Below, one piece after another: positions 47,301 to 57,916 of a stretch of 64,000 nucleotides of DNA. Source of the DNA: Micractinium sp. NFX-FRZ (taxonomy: Eukaryota > Chlorophyta > Trebouxiophyceae > Chlorellales > Chlorellaceae); the NCBI GenBank assembly GCA_029339195.1, contig JAPTJF010000045.1, positions 164,568-228,567 of the forward strand, written 5' to 3'. The translations under genes and the position numbers were made by a program. Under the pieces are notes generated by a model. It had not been told where the DNA came from, did no database searches, and saw nothing but the letters and a program-made list of their open reading frames with translations. Position 1 is the first letter of the stretch, and every line of letters starts with the position of its first letter.

Positions 47301-48408
47301 CATCCTGTCCTGCGGCTGCCTCTGCTGCACCCTCCTCCCCTCTGGCGGCTGCTTCCTCTCCCAATGCCGCCGCTAGGTATGGGATCGCCCCTGCTGCAGG
47401 CACTGGCATTGGTTGTGCCCCTGGCGGCGCTGCACCCACCTCAGCTGCTGCTGCTGCCATCGGCAGGGGCGGCGCCAACCGTTGCTGCTTTGCTGTCGTG
47501 GCGCCTGCTGATGTCGGCAGCTGGAACGCTGCTTCACGAAGTGCTGCCACTTGTTCCTGCAGCGCTGGAGGCCGTGGAACTGCTCCTGTAGCAGCGGCAG
47601 TCCTGGCGCGAACGTCGGAATCGGCCCTGGCCTGCAGAGCTGCTTGCTGCTGCTGCTGCTGCTGCTGCAATGCTGGTGGCGGCAGGTGGTAGCGGGGCTG
47701 CTGCGGGTGTGGTGGTGGCAGTGGCTGCGGCAATGCTGACGGCTGCTGCTGCTGCTGCTGCTGTGGTCCAGGCTGCGGCTTTCGCTGGTGCTGCTGCAGT
47801 GGCCCTGGAAAGTGTTGCGCTGGCTGGTGTCGCGCTGGTGGGTGCTGCCCCTGGGGTGGAGGGCCCGCCCGCTGTTGCTGCTGCTGCTGTTGTGGCAGTA
47901 GCTGCTGCTGCGGCGGCGGCGGCGGGAGCAGAGGAGGTGGCTGGCGCTGCTGCTGTGGCGGGAGCAGAGGAGGCTGCTGCTGCTGCGGTGGCCGCTGCTG
48001 CTGTAACAGCACAGGGGGTGGCCGCTGCTGCTGCTGCGGGGGCACAGGCGGTGGCTGCTGCTGTGGTGCAAGCGCTGACGGGTGCTGGTGCGGTATTGAT
48101 GGCGGGTGCTGCTGCTGCTCCTGTGCTTGCGGGGCAGGGTGCGGTTGCTGCTGTTCCCAAGCTGTAAGATGTGAGGCTGTGGTCCGGCTGCTCATAAACA
48201 GCTTTCTGATGCCGGCGCCCGTGGCACCGCGTGGTGCCGCCTCCGCTCTGCCGCTGCCGCGGTTGGCGGTCAGCAGCGGCTGCAGCTGTGGTTGCGCCGG
48301 CTCGTAAAGTCCATGTGCAGCCGCCTGGTCAGCCGCCTGAGCTTTTGGAGCCTCCTCAAAGCTGTCGAGCGCTGCCGCGAACAGCTCGTCATCGTCGCTC
48401 CAATCCAT
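44392..48408 (-). CDS. ERI1-like 3'-5' exoribonuclease with GRF zinc finger
   Basis: DEDDh-family exonuclease related to ERI1/ERI2, which trims small RNAs, rRNA or histone mRNA ends. Exons: 47047-48408, 46529-46668, 46199-46277, 45733-45851, one from 45523 with unresolved end, 44799-45090, 44392-44571. Exonuclease motifs: VLDIESTC (Exo I, D and E), IIELSCVIVD, FCTELTGITQAQVDAGIPL (Exo II region), VTWRDWDCKIMMAGECR, and HCALDDARNTAK (Exo III, catalytic His and Asp). The C-terminal GRF zinc finger has KCFCGAVAK, FWSCGRF and CDFFKF. Ahead of the nuclease lies about 400 residues of Gln/Pro- and Ala-rich low complexity, from CAG-type repeats at 47640-48120. The join between the nuclease and GRF parts is uncertain: an in-frame stop exists at 45301 and the phases are not fully reconciled, so two transcripts or two genes cannot be excluded. 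Confidence 0.75.
45070..45225 (-). repeat. Decayed copy of ERI1-like exon start
   Basis: The real exon start at 45090 is preceded on the minus strand, about 107 bases upstream, by a copy (45180-45210). Both share TGCCAGGCTGCAGGGGG on the plus strand, and the protein readings are LAVKLMRS (real) and LAVKLLKS (copy). Confidence 0.75.
47640..48120. repeat. Coding CAG/GCT triplet-repeat tract
   Basis: Dense CTG/GCT repeats on the plus strand (CAG/AGC in the coding sense) in the first exon of the ERI1-like gene encode glutamine and proline runs. Confidence 0.9.
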
Positions 48409-48655
48409 TGCTGATCTATGTATGCGTCTCACTCGGAAGGCAACGCTAACAGGGATCAATTGGGCCCGAAAACTAGGGTGTACTTCTGGCATGTACTGCG
48501 CCCGCATACTGTCGGACGTTTCGGCCTCTTTGGCAAGGATACACGTGCTAGGGGCATACCGTGCGAAAGACAGACCATTACGACTAGCAGCACCACAAGA
48601 AACCCCACTCTGCAGGGCTGTAGCTCCCTACTGCTCTTCTCACATCTCAGCAGCG
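48409..48655. promoter_or_regulatory. Compact bidirectional promoter (ERI1-like and NDUFAF4-like genes)
   Basis: Only 247 bases separate the two divergent start codons, so both promoters and 5' UTRs must fit or overlap here. Confidence 0.55.
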
Positions 48656-49869
48656 ATGGGCGGTAGCAGTAGCAAGGCGGCGGCGGCCCAGAAAGCCGCA
48701 AGCCGAGCAGCGGTAGCAGCCAAGCCGGCAGCAGAGTCTGCCGCCGCCGCCGCCGCCGCCGCCGCCAGCGGCAGCACTTCATTGCCCGCGGCGGTCATTG
48801 CAGCAGGCAAGTGCTTGCTACGCGTGCACAGGATGCAATCTTGGTTGTTGACCAGCGTCTTGCCGGATTGAGCCCCCCGCACCTTCACCCCCGCCCCCGT
48901 GCAGAGCGGCAACGTGCGGCGCAGCTGATAGCGCGGCAACAGGCGGATCCCGCAGCGCTGCCTGCAGAGCACCGCTCACAGAACGAGAACCTGGTGCAGT
49001 CGATGAACAAAGTCATGGCAGGGATGCAGCAGTACCAGTTTGAGGTGTACCGAAACCCAGAGGTGGGTGCTGTGTGGCTTGATGCAGGCGTCGTCCCATG
49101 TTTGTGTGGGGCAGTGTGGCTCGCTGGGGATGTCTACAGCGGGCGGTATCAGTGCAAAATTGCTTTGGTCACCCATGCAGCACTATGCAGGCACAACCAT
49201 GGGTCTGGCACATTTTTTGACACTCTCCACTGCCATGCTCCCTGCTCCTGTGCCTACCAGACTGGCTTGACCCGACCCGTCGCTTCTCAAGGAGGCCACT
49301 CTTTTGCCCTCAGTCTTCTATAATCAAAACACTACAACTATGCAGGTGGACCTCAAGTACTCTTTGAAGAAGAAGAGCAAGGAGGAGAAGGAGGCGGATC
49401 TGGTGGGGCGGCTGACTTCTCCCGCGCTCAAGGCACTCTTAGAGGACCATGCGCGGTGGGTGGGTGGGCGGGTGGGCCACACGCTGTTAGGGATGGCCGG
49501 CCCAGGGTTGGTGCCCAGTGCTGGACAGTCATGCCGACATGGGTGTTCATGGGGTGGGGCATGGGAGTTGATGGGATGCAGTGAGCACAACAGGTGGATG
49601 AACATGCTGTGCCATGATGCGACATGATGTGTCCCACTGCTTCCCAAGCTGCGCCTGAATGCGCAAGTGAGCCAAGCGCACATGTCCCCATTGCCCACCT
49701 CGCCTCCTGCAGAGGCGTGAAGGCAGGGCAGGTCCCGGTGGTGGCTGACCTGGCGCGGCGGTACGGCGCCGACCCAGATGTACTGCAGCGCTTCTTGGAG
49801 CACAACAGTGCGCCCGTCGTGCAGCCAACACAAGATGGGCGGTTCATCGGCAGCTGGCCGGACGAGTAG
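48656..49869 (+). CDS. Small protein, possibly NDUFAF4-like complex I assembly factor
   Basis: Four exons: 48656-48806, 48905-49062, 49346-49455, 49713-49869, giving 191 residues. The N-terminus MGGSSSK fits an N-myristoylation signal; a polyalanine stretch follows. The middle has ERQRAAQLIARQQADP and a central Lys/Glu-rich segment (KYSLKKKSKEEKEADLVGRL). The C-terminal part (LTSPALKALLEDHARGV, then VADLARRYGADPDVLQRFLE and a proline-valine end) resembles the small helical C-terminal region of NDUFAF4, a mitochondrial complex I assembly factor that in humans also starts with a myristoylatable MG. This assignment is from pattern memory only and is uncertain. The first intron has a GC donor with perfect consensus (CAG then GCAAGT). 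Confidence 0.6.
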
Positions 49870-49976
49870 CATGCAAGGCTTGCGGGCTACCTGCTGCCTT
49901 TTGCTTTGCTGCTCCCGCCATGAACATGCTCCCTAAATCCTCACCCTTTGATTGCACTGGTTTCAAAGCTTCCGCC

Positions 49977-49981
49977 TTACA
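49977..49981 (-). terminator. TGTAA polyadenylation signal candidate (nucleoporin gene)
   Basis: TGTAA on the minus strand, 181 bases after the stop codon at 50162. Confidence 0.45.
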
Positions 49982-50161
49982 GCCGCCTACAGTACTTTGC
50001 ACATGCAGCAACTGTCAAAAGTGTGAAGGAATACAGTGAACAATGCGGCAGGAGAGGCAACCCGGAGTGCAGGGGGCATCACAGGGGCCACAGCATGGCG
50101 ATCAAACACAGAAATACGAGATCTGCGCTTAGCCCAGGCTGTAGCAGGCTGCCCACGCCCC

Positions 50162-53100
50162 TCACTTCCTGCCAGGCCGCCGGATGTTCACCCTGCGGCG
50201 TGCACTGCTCGTGCCTGCATCCTGGCCCCCCATGGCGAAAGCTCCGGCTGCAGGCGCTGCACCAAAGGCCGGGGCAGCCCCAGCTGCCGGCGCAACGCCA
50301 AAGGCAGGAGCGCCTCCAAATGTGGGTGCTGCAGGTGCGGCGCCAAATGTGGGCGCTGCAGGCGCGGCACCGAAGGCGCCGAACGTGGGCGCGGAGGCCG
50401 GCTGCTGGCCAAACCCTCCCGACGCAGGCTGCTGCCCAAACCCTCCTGCTGCTGGCTGCTGCCCAAACCCGCCTGCTGCTGGCTGCTGCCCAAACCCACC
50501 AGCTGCCGGCTGCTGCGGCTGCTGGCCTCCAAACGCAAAGCCGCCGGGCTGAGGAGCCGCCGCGGCTGCTGGCTGCTGGCCAAACCCAAACCCAGCCTGC
50601 GGTGCCGCGGCAGGGGAAGTGCTGGCCCCAAATGCAAAGCCCGCTGCAGCCGCTGCAGAGCTTGCCGCTAAGCCTGCTGCAGCACTGGGAGCGCCGCCAA
50701 AGCCAAATGCCGGAGCGCTGCTTGACGGGGCCGCGGCGCCAAAGCCGAACGCAGGGGCGCTGGCAGCAGGTGCCGATGCAGCAATGCTGGCCGCCCCGCC
50801 AAACGAGAATGCAGGGGGTGCAGGTGCGGCGCCGCTGGCTGGAGCCCCAAAGCCAAGCGCCGGTGTGCTGCTGGCGGGAGCCCCACCGAAAGCGAATGCA
50901 GGCGCGCTGCTGGCTGACGCCGCTCCGCTGCTGGCAGGAGCCCCACCAAAAGCGAATGCAGGCGCACTGCTGGCCGGTGCCGCAGCCGCGCTGCTGACAG
51001 GGGCCCCAAAGCCAAATGCTGGTGCTGTGCTAGCGGGTGCCGCTGCTGCGCTGCTAGGAGGACCGCCAAACGCGAATGCAGGCGCGGTGGCGGCAGGTGC
51101 TGCTGCAGCGCTGCTGGAAGCTCCCCCAGAGGCGAACGCAGGCGGTGCTGCGGCAGCACTGCTGGCAGGAGCACCAAAGGCAAACGCCGGGGCGCTGCTG
51201 GCAGGGGCCGCTGCAGCAGACGAGGCCGGCGCTGCTGCTGCCGCAGCACCGAACGAGAAGGCGGGCGGGGCTGCTGCAGCGTTGCTAGTGGTTGCCGTTG
51301 TTGAGGGAGCTGCACCAAATGCAAAGCCTGTGGGTGCGGCTGCGCTGGATGCAGCTGGAGCTGCAGCCGCAACGGCCGGCACTGCAGCTGCCGTGGAGCC
51401 AGGCGCGCCGCCGAAGCTGAAAGCCGGGGCGCTTGCAGCCGGAGCACTGGCAGCGGGTGCTGCTGCTGCTGCTGAGCTCGCACCACCAAAACTGAATGCC
51501 GGTGCCGAGGCTGGCGCCGAGGCCGCGGCTGCAGTGGTGGTGCCAGCAGTGTCGAGGGTGGCGCCTGCGGCAGCAGCGCCGCCTCCAAACAGAGAGATGC
51601 TGCCAGCAGGCGTTGCTCCCGCTGCTGCTGAGCTGGCAGCAGCAGTCGTGCCCGCAGCCGGAGCGGGCGCTCCAAACGAGAAGGCAGGAGGGGGCGCTGA
51701 CCCAGCTGCCACCGGCTCGGGAGCAGCGGCGCCATCCTTCTTGGCCGACGCACCTGCCTCTGCCAGAGCTGCAGCCACGCCAGAGCCAGCAGCTGCTTCT
51801 GCTGCCGCCGAGCTCCGCCTGCTGCTTCGCCCGCCCCTCTTCTTCCCGCCGCTTGTGGCCTCTGCCAGTGCTGCAGCAATGCTGGAGCCTGCCGCTGCAG
51901 CCGGTGCAGGCACGGACGCTGCCTCGGTGCCCGCAGCCGGCGGCACGGCCAGCGCCAGTGCTGCGGGTGCCGGGGCTGGGGCCTCCGCGACTGCAGCAAG
52001 GGGCGAATATGCAACCTTCGGGCACCATAAGGAAAGGCAAGTTGCCCTGGGCATGTGATTAGAATCGGCATGGCAGCATGCTGACATTTGACCGGTAGAG
52101 GGAGGCAGCCTCCAAGAAGGGGACCAGCACCCACCTGGCAGCAGATGGTCAAACTCCGACAGCCCTGCGCCCTGCTCCTGTGGCTCTCGAGGCAGCAGCC
52201 GTGCGCGCAGGCCGCGGCTGCCAGGCGTGCCTGCAGCAGGGGCACAGGGGCAGGCAGTGCCAGGTGGTCGGTCGTGGGGGCCACGCAAGGTGCGGGTTGA
52301 GCAACAGCGCAGCAGTGAGCGCAGGGCAGTGCAAGGACACCACAAGCCTACATAAACACCACCCCTGTTGCATGCTGCACTCACCGCCTAACCGCGACGG
52401 CGGCGCTGCGAGCTTCCGCCGGAACTGTGGCTGCGCTCCGCTGCCGCTGGCAGCGCCTGCGCCGCCGGCAGCGCCAGCTGTGCCCGCAGCTGCACCACCA
52501 GAGCCAGTGGCAGCCGTGCTGATGTCAGAGGCTGCGGAGCTGCGGCGGGAGCGGCTGGCGCGGCTGAACTGATAGCCAGGAAGCTGGTTGAGGGTGGCAC
52601 CGGCACCCGGCTTGGCAGGCGAGAGCATGCGGTAGGGAGAGGGCGCCGGTGAGCCGATCGCCAGAGCGCCGCCGCTGCCGGCGGCTGCAGCTGAGGGCGG
52701 CTGCTCCCAGCGTGCGCGCACAGCGGCGCGGGGCAGCAGAGCAGGGGAGGCAACAGTTGCACCCTCCTCGTGCTCAGCAGGCTGGATCTCTGCCCCCTCC
52801 TCGCTGGCGGCAGCACCCAGCTTGCGCTTGCTGCCTGGCGCGACCTTCTGGGCCTCACTGCGCCCGGCTGCCGCAGGCGCCTTGGCTGTTACTGGACCAG
52901 CAGCAGTGGCAATGCGCTTGCCGCCCCGGCTGTCGGCTGGCTCGTCCTCGAGTGGCCGCCGCCGCCGCTCCGGCTGCTGCCCCTCGTCTGCTTCCGCCGC
53001 CACTGCCGCCGCTGCAGCTGCCGCTTCATCCTCTGCGGCCTCGGGCGCCTTGCGTTTGCCCAGAGCCGCAGCCGCATTGGAGGCCTGCTCCCCGCCTGCA

Positions 53101-53260
53101 GTGAGCAACAAGTGGGCGGTCATCACGACTGGTGTGGCTTGTCCCGCGGTCTACAGGCCTGCCTGGGCACGCACACGGACCGGCATACCACATATGCGCA
53201 CTCACTGGGCGACCCGCCGCGGAGAAGGTTGCGGGCGAAAGCCGTAAACGCCTGAAACAT
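50162..53260 (-). CDS. FG-repeat nucleoporin (Nup1/Nup136-like)
   Basis: Nuclear-pore protein with a phenylalanine-glycine repeat domain that forms the transport barrier and binds import receptors. Exons: 53206-53260, 52385-53095, 50162-51990, giving about 864 residues. Residues about 20-260 are Ala/Glu-rich with several basic NLS-like clusters (GKRKAPEAAEDE, GSKRKLG, ERRRRPLE) and a Ser/Arg patch (FSRASRSRRSS). From about 320 onward come dozens of FSFG, FAFG and FGFG motifs in Ala/Ser/Pro spacers, ending with FGQQPAAGG repeats. The last residues, SARRRVNIRRPGRK, form a basic tail like that of Nup1, Nup136 or Nup153. Small extra exons in intron 51991-52384 are possible because the frame is open through much of it. 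Confidence 0.85.
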
Positions 53261-54582
53261 CGGTTCTGTGGGAGCGCCTCCGACGGCTCCAACTTGGCGA
53301 TTCAGAGGAATGCGCAATGATTGGCAAACGGCCGGAGGTGACAGCACTCTGAGGCCATCTGTCGCGGCATGCCGGCGGCGCGCGGTGGGCTGGCGGGTGT
53401 GGGTATGTGTTGTTTCATCTACTAGTATCTCACTATGTTTGATGCTGTGATTATAGGCAAAGTGAACGCATATGATATCAAATGACATCTGGTGGCACGT
53501 GCACAGCGGCAGCAGCTTCGATGGAGCGCCTGCAGTCTGTCCCGCGCGCCGGAATGCTATGATGCGCTCCACGCGTAGGGAAATGCTGCAATTGGCTTGG
53601 ACCGCACAGATCACTAAGCCCGACTAACTCTTGGGCAGCAAAGGTGAGAATTAAACTCAAGGTGCAGAATACCGCTGCCGTGTATTGCAGCCTGTCACTC
53701 GAGCAAAGGGATACTGCTGCCTGAGGCGGTTACACAAGCTTGATCAACAAGCTTGATCAACGCAGTGCTTCGCAACCCACTGCCATACGGTGCGTGACAT
53801 GCCCTGGACGTGTGTGCACAGCAAACACATGACAGGAAACCACGGCCAGCCACACGCTGGAGCATGCTTACCGACGCACTGCCCACGACATAGGGGGTAT
53901 TGACGTACGTCACAAACCATCCCATCAAGGGAATTCCTCAGTGCTGACCTCATGCCCATCAACTTAGCGATGATAACACGCGATGGGATGAGCACAGCCC
54001 TTCTCTCTTGCTTCCGTCTCCATAAACAGCGGCACGAGGCAGCTAGCAACAAAACCCCACTCAGCCCAGGTCGGGTGGGCTGTGCACTCCTGCCGAGAGC
54101 TTAAACCGAATATTGAATGCCTCTCAACCTGTGCAGTCAGGGGTCTCGGTTCATCGGGCAGTGTCAGGCATTATGTGCGCCGCTCTGCGCCCATGCCGGC
54201 CAGCAGTGCCCAGGCGCCGCCTGCCGCCGGTGGGCTGGCTGGAGCGCAGCAGCACGCAGAGCGCCTTCCCAGCATCACCCTGCTGCCCCCAGTTTAACGG
54301 AAGCCAAGCGGCAGAGATAAGCTTTGAAACACAGCAGAGAGAGGCATCAGGCGATGTGCACTCGCTGCCCGGAAGGGCTTGGCCTTGGCACTGGCGCTCT
54401 TTTGCGTCTGAGCACAATGGGATGATGAATGAATGATGTTGGGCGGCATGCCAGCCCAACCCCTGCCGTGCGTGCGGTGCTTCGGCTGAGGCCAGATTGC
54501 ACCGCTCCATCAAGGCCCTGGAACCAGCTCGCCCGCTCGCCATCGTCTAGCATTCTCCCCAGTGACCTGCTAGTCGGTCGCC
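53261..54582. other. Divergent intergenic region upstream of LHCA3 and nucleoporin
   Basis: 1.3 kb without a recognisable gene. It should contain both promoters. 53390-53480 is unusually AT-rich for this window. A direct repeat of AAGCTTGATCAAC lies at 53736-53761. Confidence 0.45.
53736..53761. repeat. Direct repeat AAGCTTGATCAAC x2
   Basis: The 13-base sequence AAGCTTGATCAAC occurs twice head to tail in the region between the nucleoporin and LHCA3 genes. Confidence 0.8.
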
Positions 54583-57102
54583 ATGATGCAGGTGGGGCGC
54601 GCTGGGTTCCCCAGGAGTGTGGGTGCAGATGGGGGCGGCTGAGGCGTTGCCCCGCAGGCCTGGACTCCCAACCCGTGCCCTTCCTGCTCCTGCAGGTTGC
54701 TACCTCCGCATTCACCGGCGCAGCGGTGCGCGTCGCGCCGGCCTGCAGCCGCAACACCCGTCGCAGCGTGGTGGTGCGCGCCGAGGGCGGCGACCTGCCT
54801 GCCAAGGTGACGACTTGCTGGATCCGGGGGGCAGCAATGAGCGTCGTGGAGCCCAGCAGCCAGCAGTGGAGTTGGTGGGAGCACCAATTGGCGCCCGGGG
54901 CCCCATCCCTTCCACACGCCGCCGCCACGGGTTGCAGGGGGGGGCGTGGTGGGCTGTCAGGTGGGCTCACCGGTGCTGCTTGTCCTGCCCACTGCCCTGC
55001 CTGCGTTCAGGTTGAGCGCGTGGCCAAGGCGGGCGGCCTGTACAAGAACTTCACCAGCTCCCAGGCGGTGGGCTACCTCGACGGCACCCTGCCCGGCGGT
55101 GCGTGGCTTTCGTTCAAATCAGAAGCGCTCCCCCACAAGGGGCGCGGCAGGCAGCAGCATCAGCCAACAAAGTGGCTTGCAGCAGATGCAAGGGCGTGGT
55201 GCAGCATAAAGTAGTAACGGGCAACAGCAGCCTGCGCGGCAGCAGCGACGCAGCTGGCGGCCGGCCGCACACTGCGGCGGCCTGCTTGCTTGCTTGCCTT
55301 GAACAGCATCGCATGCCGCCCACCTGCCGCCTGCACACCCCTTCGTTTTCTCCTGCCCTAATCCTCCTATGATAATTTGCTCGCGCGCCCCCTTGCAGAC
55401 TTTGGCTTTGACCCCCTGGGCCTGTCTGACCCCGAGGGCGCCGGCGGCTTCATCACCCCCGAGTGGCTGTCCTACTCCGAGGTGAATGGGCGGGTGCTGG
55501 GGCAGGGCAGTTGGGCAGCCAGGATAGCAGGAGACGTGGATATCCAACTTGTGTGAATGATGATCCTGACCCACCCAACTTCAGCTTGCATGTGCTGGTG
55601 TCTGCAGCGGTGGCTGGCATGTGCGCCCACCCCGCCTCCCCGCCTGCCATCCTTGCGCCCCGCCTGCCGCTGCGCAGGTGATCCACTGCCGCTGGGCCAT
55701 GCTTGGCGCGGCTGGCTTCCTGGCCCCCGAGGTGCTGGCCATTGCTGGCCTGATCCCCGCCTCCCCCGAGGAGGCGGTGTGGTTCCGCAGCGGCGTCATC
55801 CCCTCTGCCGGCCAGTACGGTGCGCCGCCTGCCGCCTGCCCCTGGCACCCAGTCCCTCAGCCGTGCCTTTCTTCTGTCTGCATGTTGCTGGCTGTCTGTG
55901 GTCGGCGCCCCTGCCCTCGTCGTGCCACTGGGCAGCGCAGCGCTTTCCTGGCGACGTATGTGCTGACCCCCTGCTGTGCTCCCGCTGTGCTGCGCTGTGC
56001 CACCTGTCCCCTGCAGGCAAGTACTGGATGGACCCCTACAGCCTGTTCTGGATTGAGGCCATCCTCATGAACTTTGCGGAGCTCAAGCGCTGGCAGGTGT
56101 GTTGAGTTGGGGTAGTTTTGATACTTTCAGGGTCTGGCAGTGTGCTCAGAAAGGAGTAAGCATGTGAGGAGAGGGGCAGGCGGGCGCACTCTGCACGTGG
56201 GTGCAGCGCTGACCGATTCCGGCGGACGTCCATCCCCCCCCCGCCTCCCTGCTCTCCTTCCCGCGTGCCCCAGCCGCCATGCAGCACTCACCCTCCCCGC
56301 CCCCCTTTCCTCCGCCCTCCTGCCCTGCAGGACTTCAAGAACCCCGGCTCCCAGGCCAAGCAGTACTTCCTGGGCCTGGAGGCTGTGTTTGCCGGCTCCG
56401 GCAACCCCGCCTACCCCGGCGGCCAGTGGTTCAACATGCTCAACTACGGCAAGACCCCCGAGGAGATGAAGAAGCTGCAGGTGGGTGCTGCGCCTGCTGG
56501 CCTGCTGCGCATGCTTGGTGGCGTGCCTGTTTCTTGGTGGGCACAGTCTGTGATAACGCCCCACGGCTTGTGTGGCTGCCATGGATGGGGCATTGTACAT
56601 GCGGGGCTGCAACGTTACCCAGCATCTGATTGTGCACCCCTAATTCTGGCCCCCCACCCCCCCTGCCGCAGACCAACGAGATCCGCAACGGCCGCCTCGC
56701 CATGATTGCCTGCCTGGGCATGGCGGCGCAGGGCGTGATGACCTGCGAGGGCCCCGTGGCCAACCTGCTGAGCCACCTGGTGAGCACAGCCCCCTGACTT
56801 GCAGCAGTGTTATGGGTGCTGTGCCGCGCTGTGCCACCAAGCCCTCCCCCCTGTGCATGCAAAGTGCTGTGAATGCCGGCTGCCACCGGTGCACTGCTGC
56901 GCCTGCGATGCTCCACGCCGCGCTGCAGCACGCCGGCTGCTGCTGTGAGCTGGGCGGAGGGCCAAGCAGCGCCGCCCTATGGCGACGACCCTCCTTGGCC
57001 AAGTCCTCACCTCTTCTTTGTTGCACCTGCTCCCCCTGCCTGCAGTCCGACCCCGTGGCCAACAACCTGCTGGGCAACTTCGCCACCATCCTCAAGGCGT
57101 AA
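54583..57102 (+). CDS. LHCA3: Photosystem I light-harvesting chlorophyll protein, LHCA3 type
   Basis: Thylakoid antenna protein of photosystem I. Nine exons: 54583-54591, 54696-54806, 55011-55098, 55399-55481, 55678-55819, 56017-56096, 56331-56480, 56672-56779, 57046-57102, giving 275 residues. The first exon is only nine bases (MMQ). The transit peptide follows ([20 protein letters not shown]), ending near VVVRAEGG. The mature protein has [20 protein letters not shown], helix [21 protein letters not shown] (chlorophyll-binding Glu and the partner Arg), helix [21 protein letters not shown], then [19 protein letters not shown], and helix [21 protein letters not shown] followed by [16 protein letters not shown]. 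The SGNPAYPGG loop and the WF-SGVIP segment point to LHCA3 over other LHCA types. A TGTAA signal lies at 57289-57293. Confidence 0.93.
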
Positions 57103-57916
57103 TTTCTGTGTCCCCTGAGGACCGATCCGCCATGTGGGCGCCCCTGACTGCCGCGGGCTGCCCGCTGTCCCCTTGCCACCGTCACACCCCCGAGAAGAAC
57201 GCCTCTGTGTTTTGTTTTTAAGCTCCCTGTCTCCCCCCCCTGTGAGGATTGCAATGCTCTACTCTCTACCCTCCACGCACACCTTGGTTGTAACATTACT
57301 GCCACAGTGGCGCGCTACCTGTCAGCAAAGCTTTGTCATTTTCACTTGTGGGACGTCTTGGTTGTGCCCCCTATGGCAGGCGCATGCAGGCTGTGTGCTT
57401 GGCAGCCTCGCTACCGAATGCGGCGGGGCAAGCTGGGGCGCTGTGGCTGGCGCCACCGCTTTGCATGCACTGGTGCGGCTGGGCTTGAAACCTCTGCTAA
57501 GGTCACGCTTGTGGTCTCATTGGAACGTGGTTCGTGAGGACTCGTCGCCCAAAGTCTCCAGGACCAAGACCGATCACTGGCCTGTGGAACTGTCCTCTTC
57601 CCATAGCCCCACCAGCTGTTCCTACAGACGCTGGTTCGCGCTGCATCACTCGACGCTGCGCAAACAATTAGAGCGGCACTGCAGTCGACCGCTGACGAGA
57701 GCAAGACCGTGAGTGGCGCGGCTGCTCAGCGGGGCGCGCATCAATACTGTGATCAGCTGTGATCGACTGTGAAATGCCGCGCTGGCCGCGCGACGAGCGC
57801 CTGCTCTGTCCCTCTTGCCGCCGCCCGCCCGCCGCCGCCAGCCTGCCGGCTCGCTTCACCACCCTGCCCGCCAAGCACGCCCAACTCTTGCACTGTGCAG
57901 CTGAGACGTACTAGCC
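57103..57916. other. Intergenic region between LHCA3 and glutathione reductase
   Basis: It holds the LHCA3 3' UTR with its TGTAA at 57289-57293, then the promoter and 5' UTR of the glutathione reductase gene. No other gene is seen. Confidence 0.45.
57289..57293 (+). terminator. TGTAA polyadenylation signal (LHCA3)
   Basis: TGTAA in GGTTGTAACATTACT, 187 bases after the LHCA3 stop codon. Confidence 0.55.

Noticed and set aside
47670..48167. Plus-strand Ala/Val-rich frame opposite the ERI1-like exon
   Set aside because: Shadow of the CAG-repeat coding tract on the other strand.
50619..52058. Long plus-strand Ala-rich frame opposite the nucleoporin
   Set aside because: It is the antisense shadow of the FG-repeat exon. 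The minus strand shows true FSFG/FGFG repeats and a basic C-terminus.
53733..53765. AAGCTTGATCAAC direct repeat as a transposon end or attachment site
   Set aside because: Only two short copies with no flanking element or target-site duplication; reported as a simple repeat.
54583..54591. Nine-base first exon of LHCA3 as a spurious call, with translation starting in exon 2
   Set aside because: Exon 2 has no ATG before the transit peptide region, and ATGATGCAG with a GT donor fits in phase; kept in the model.
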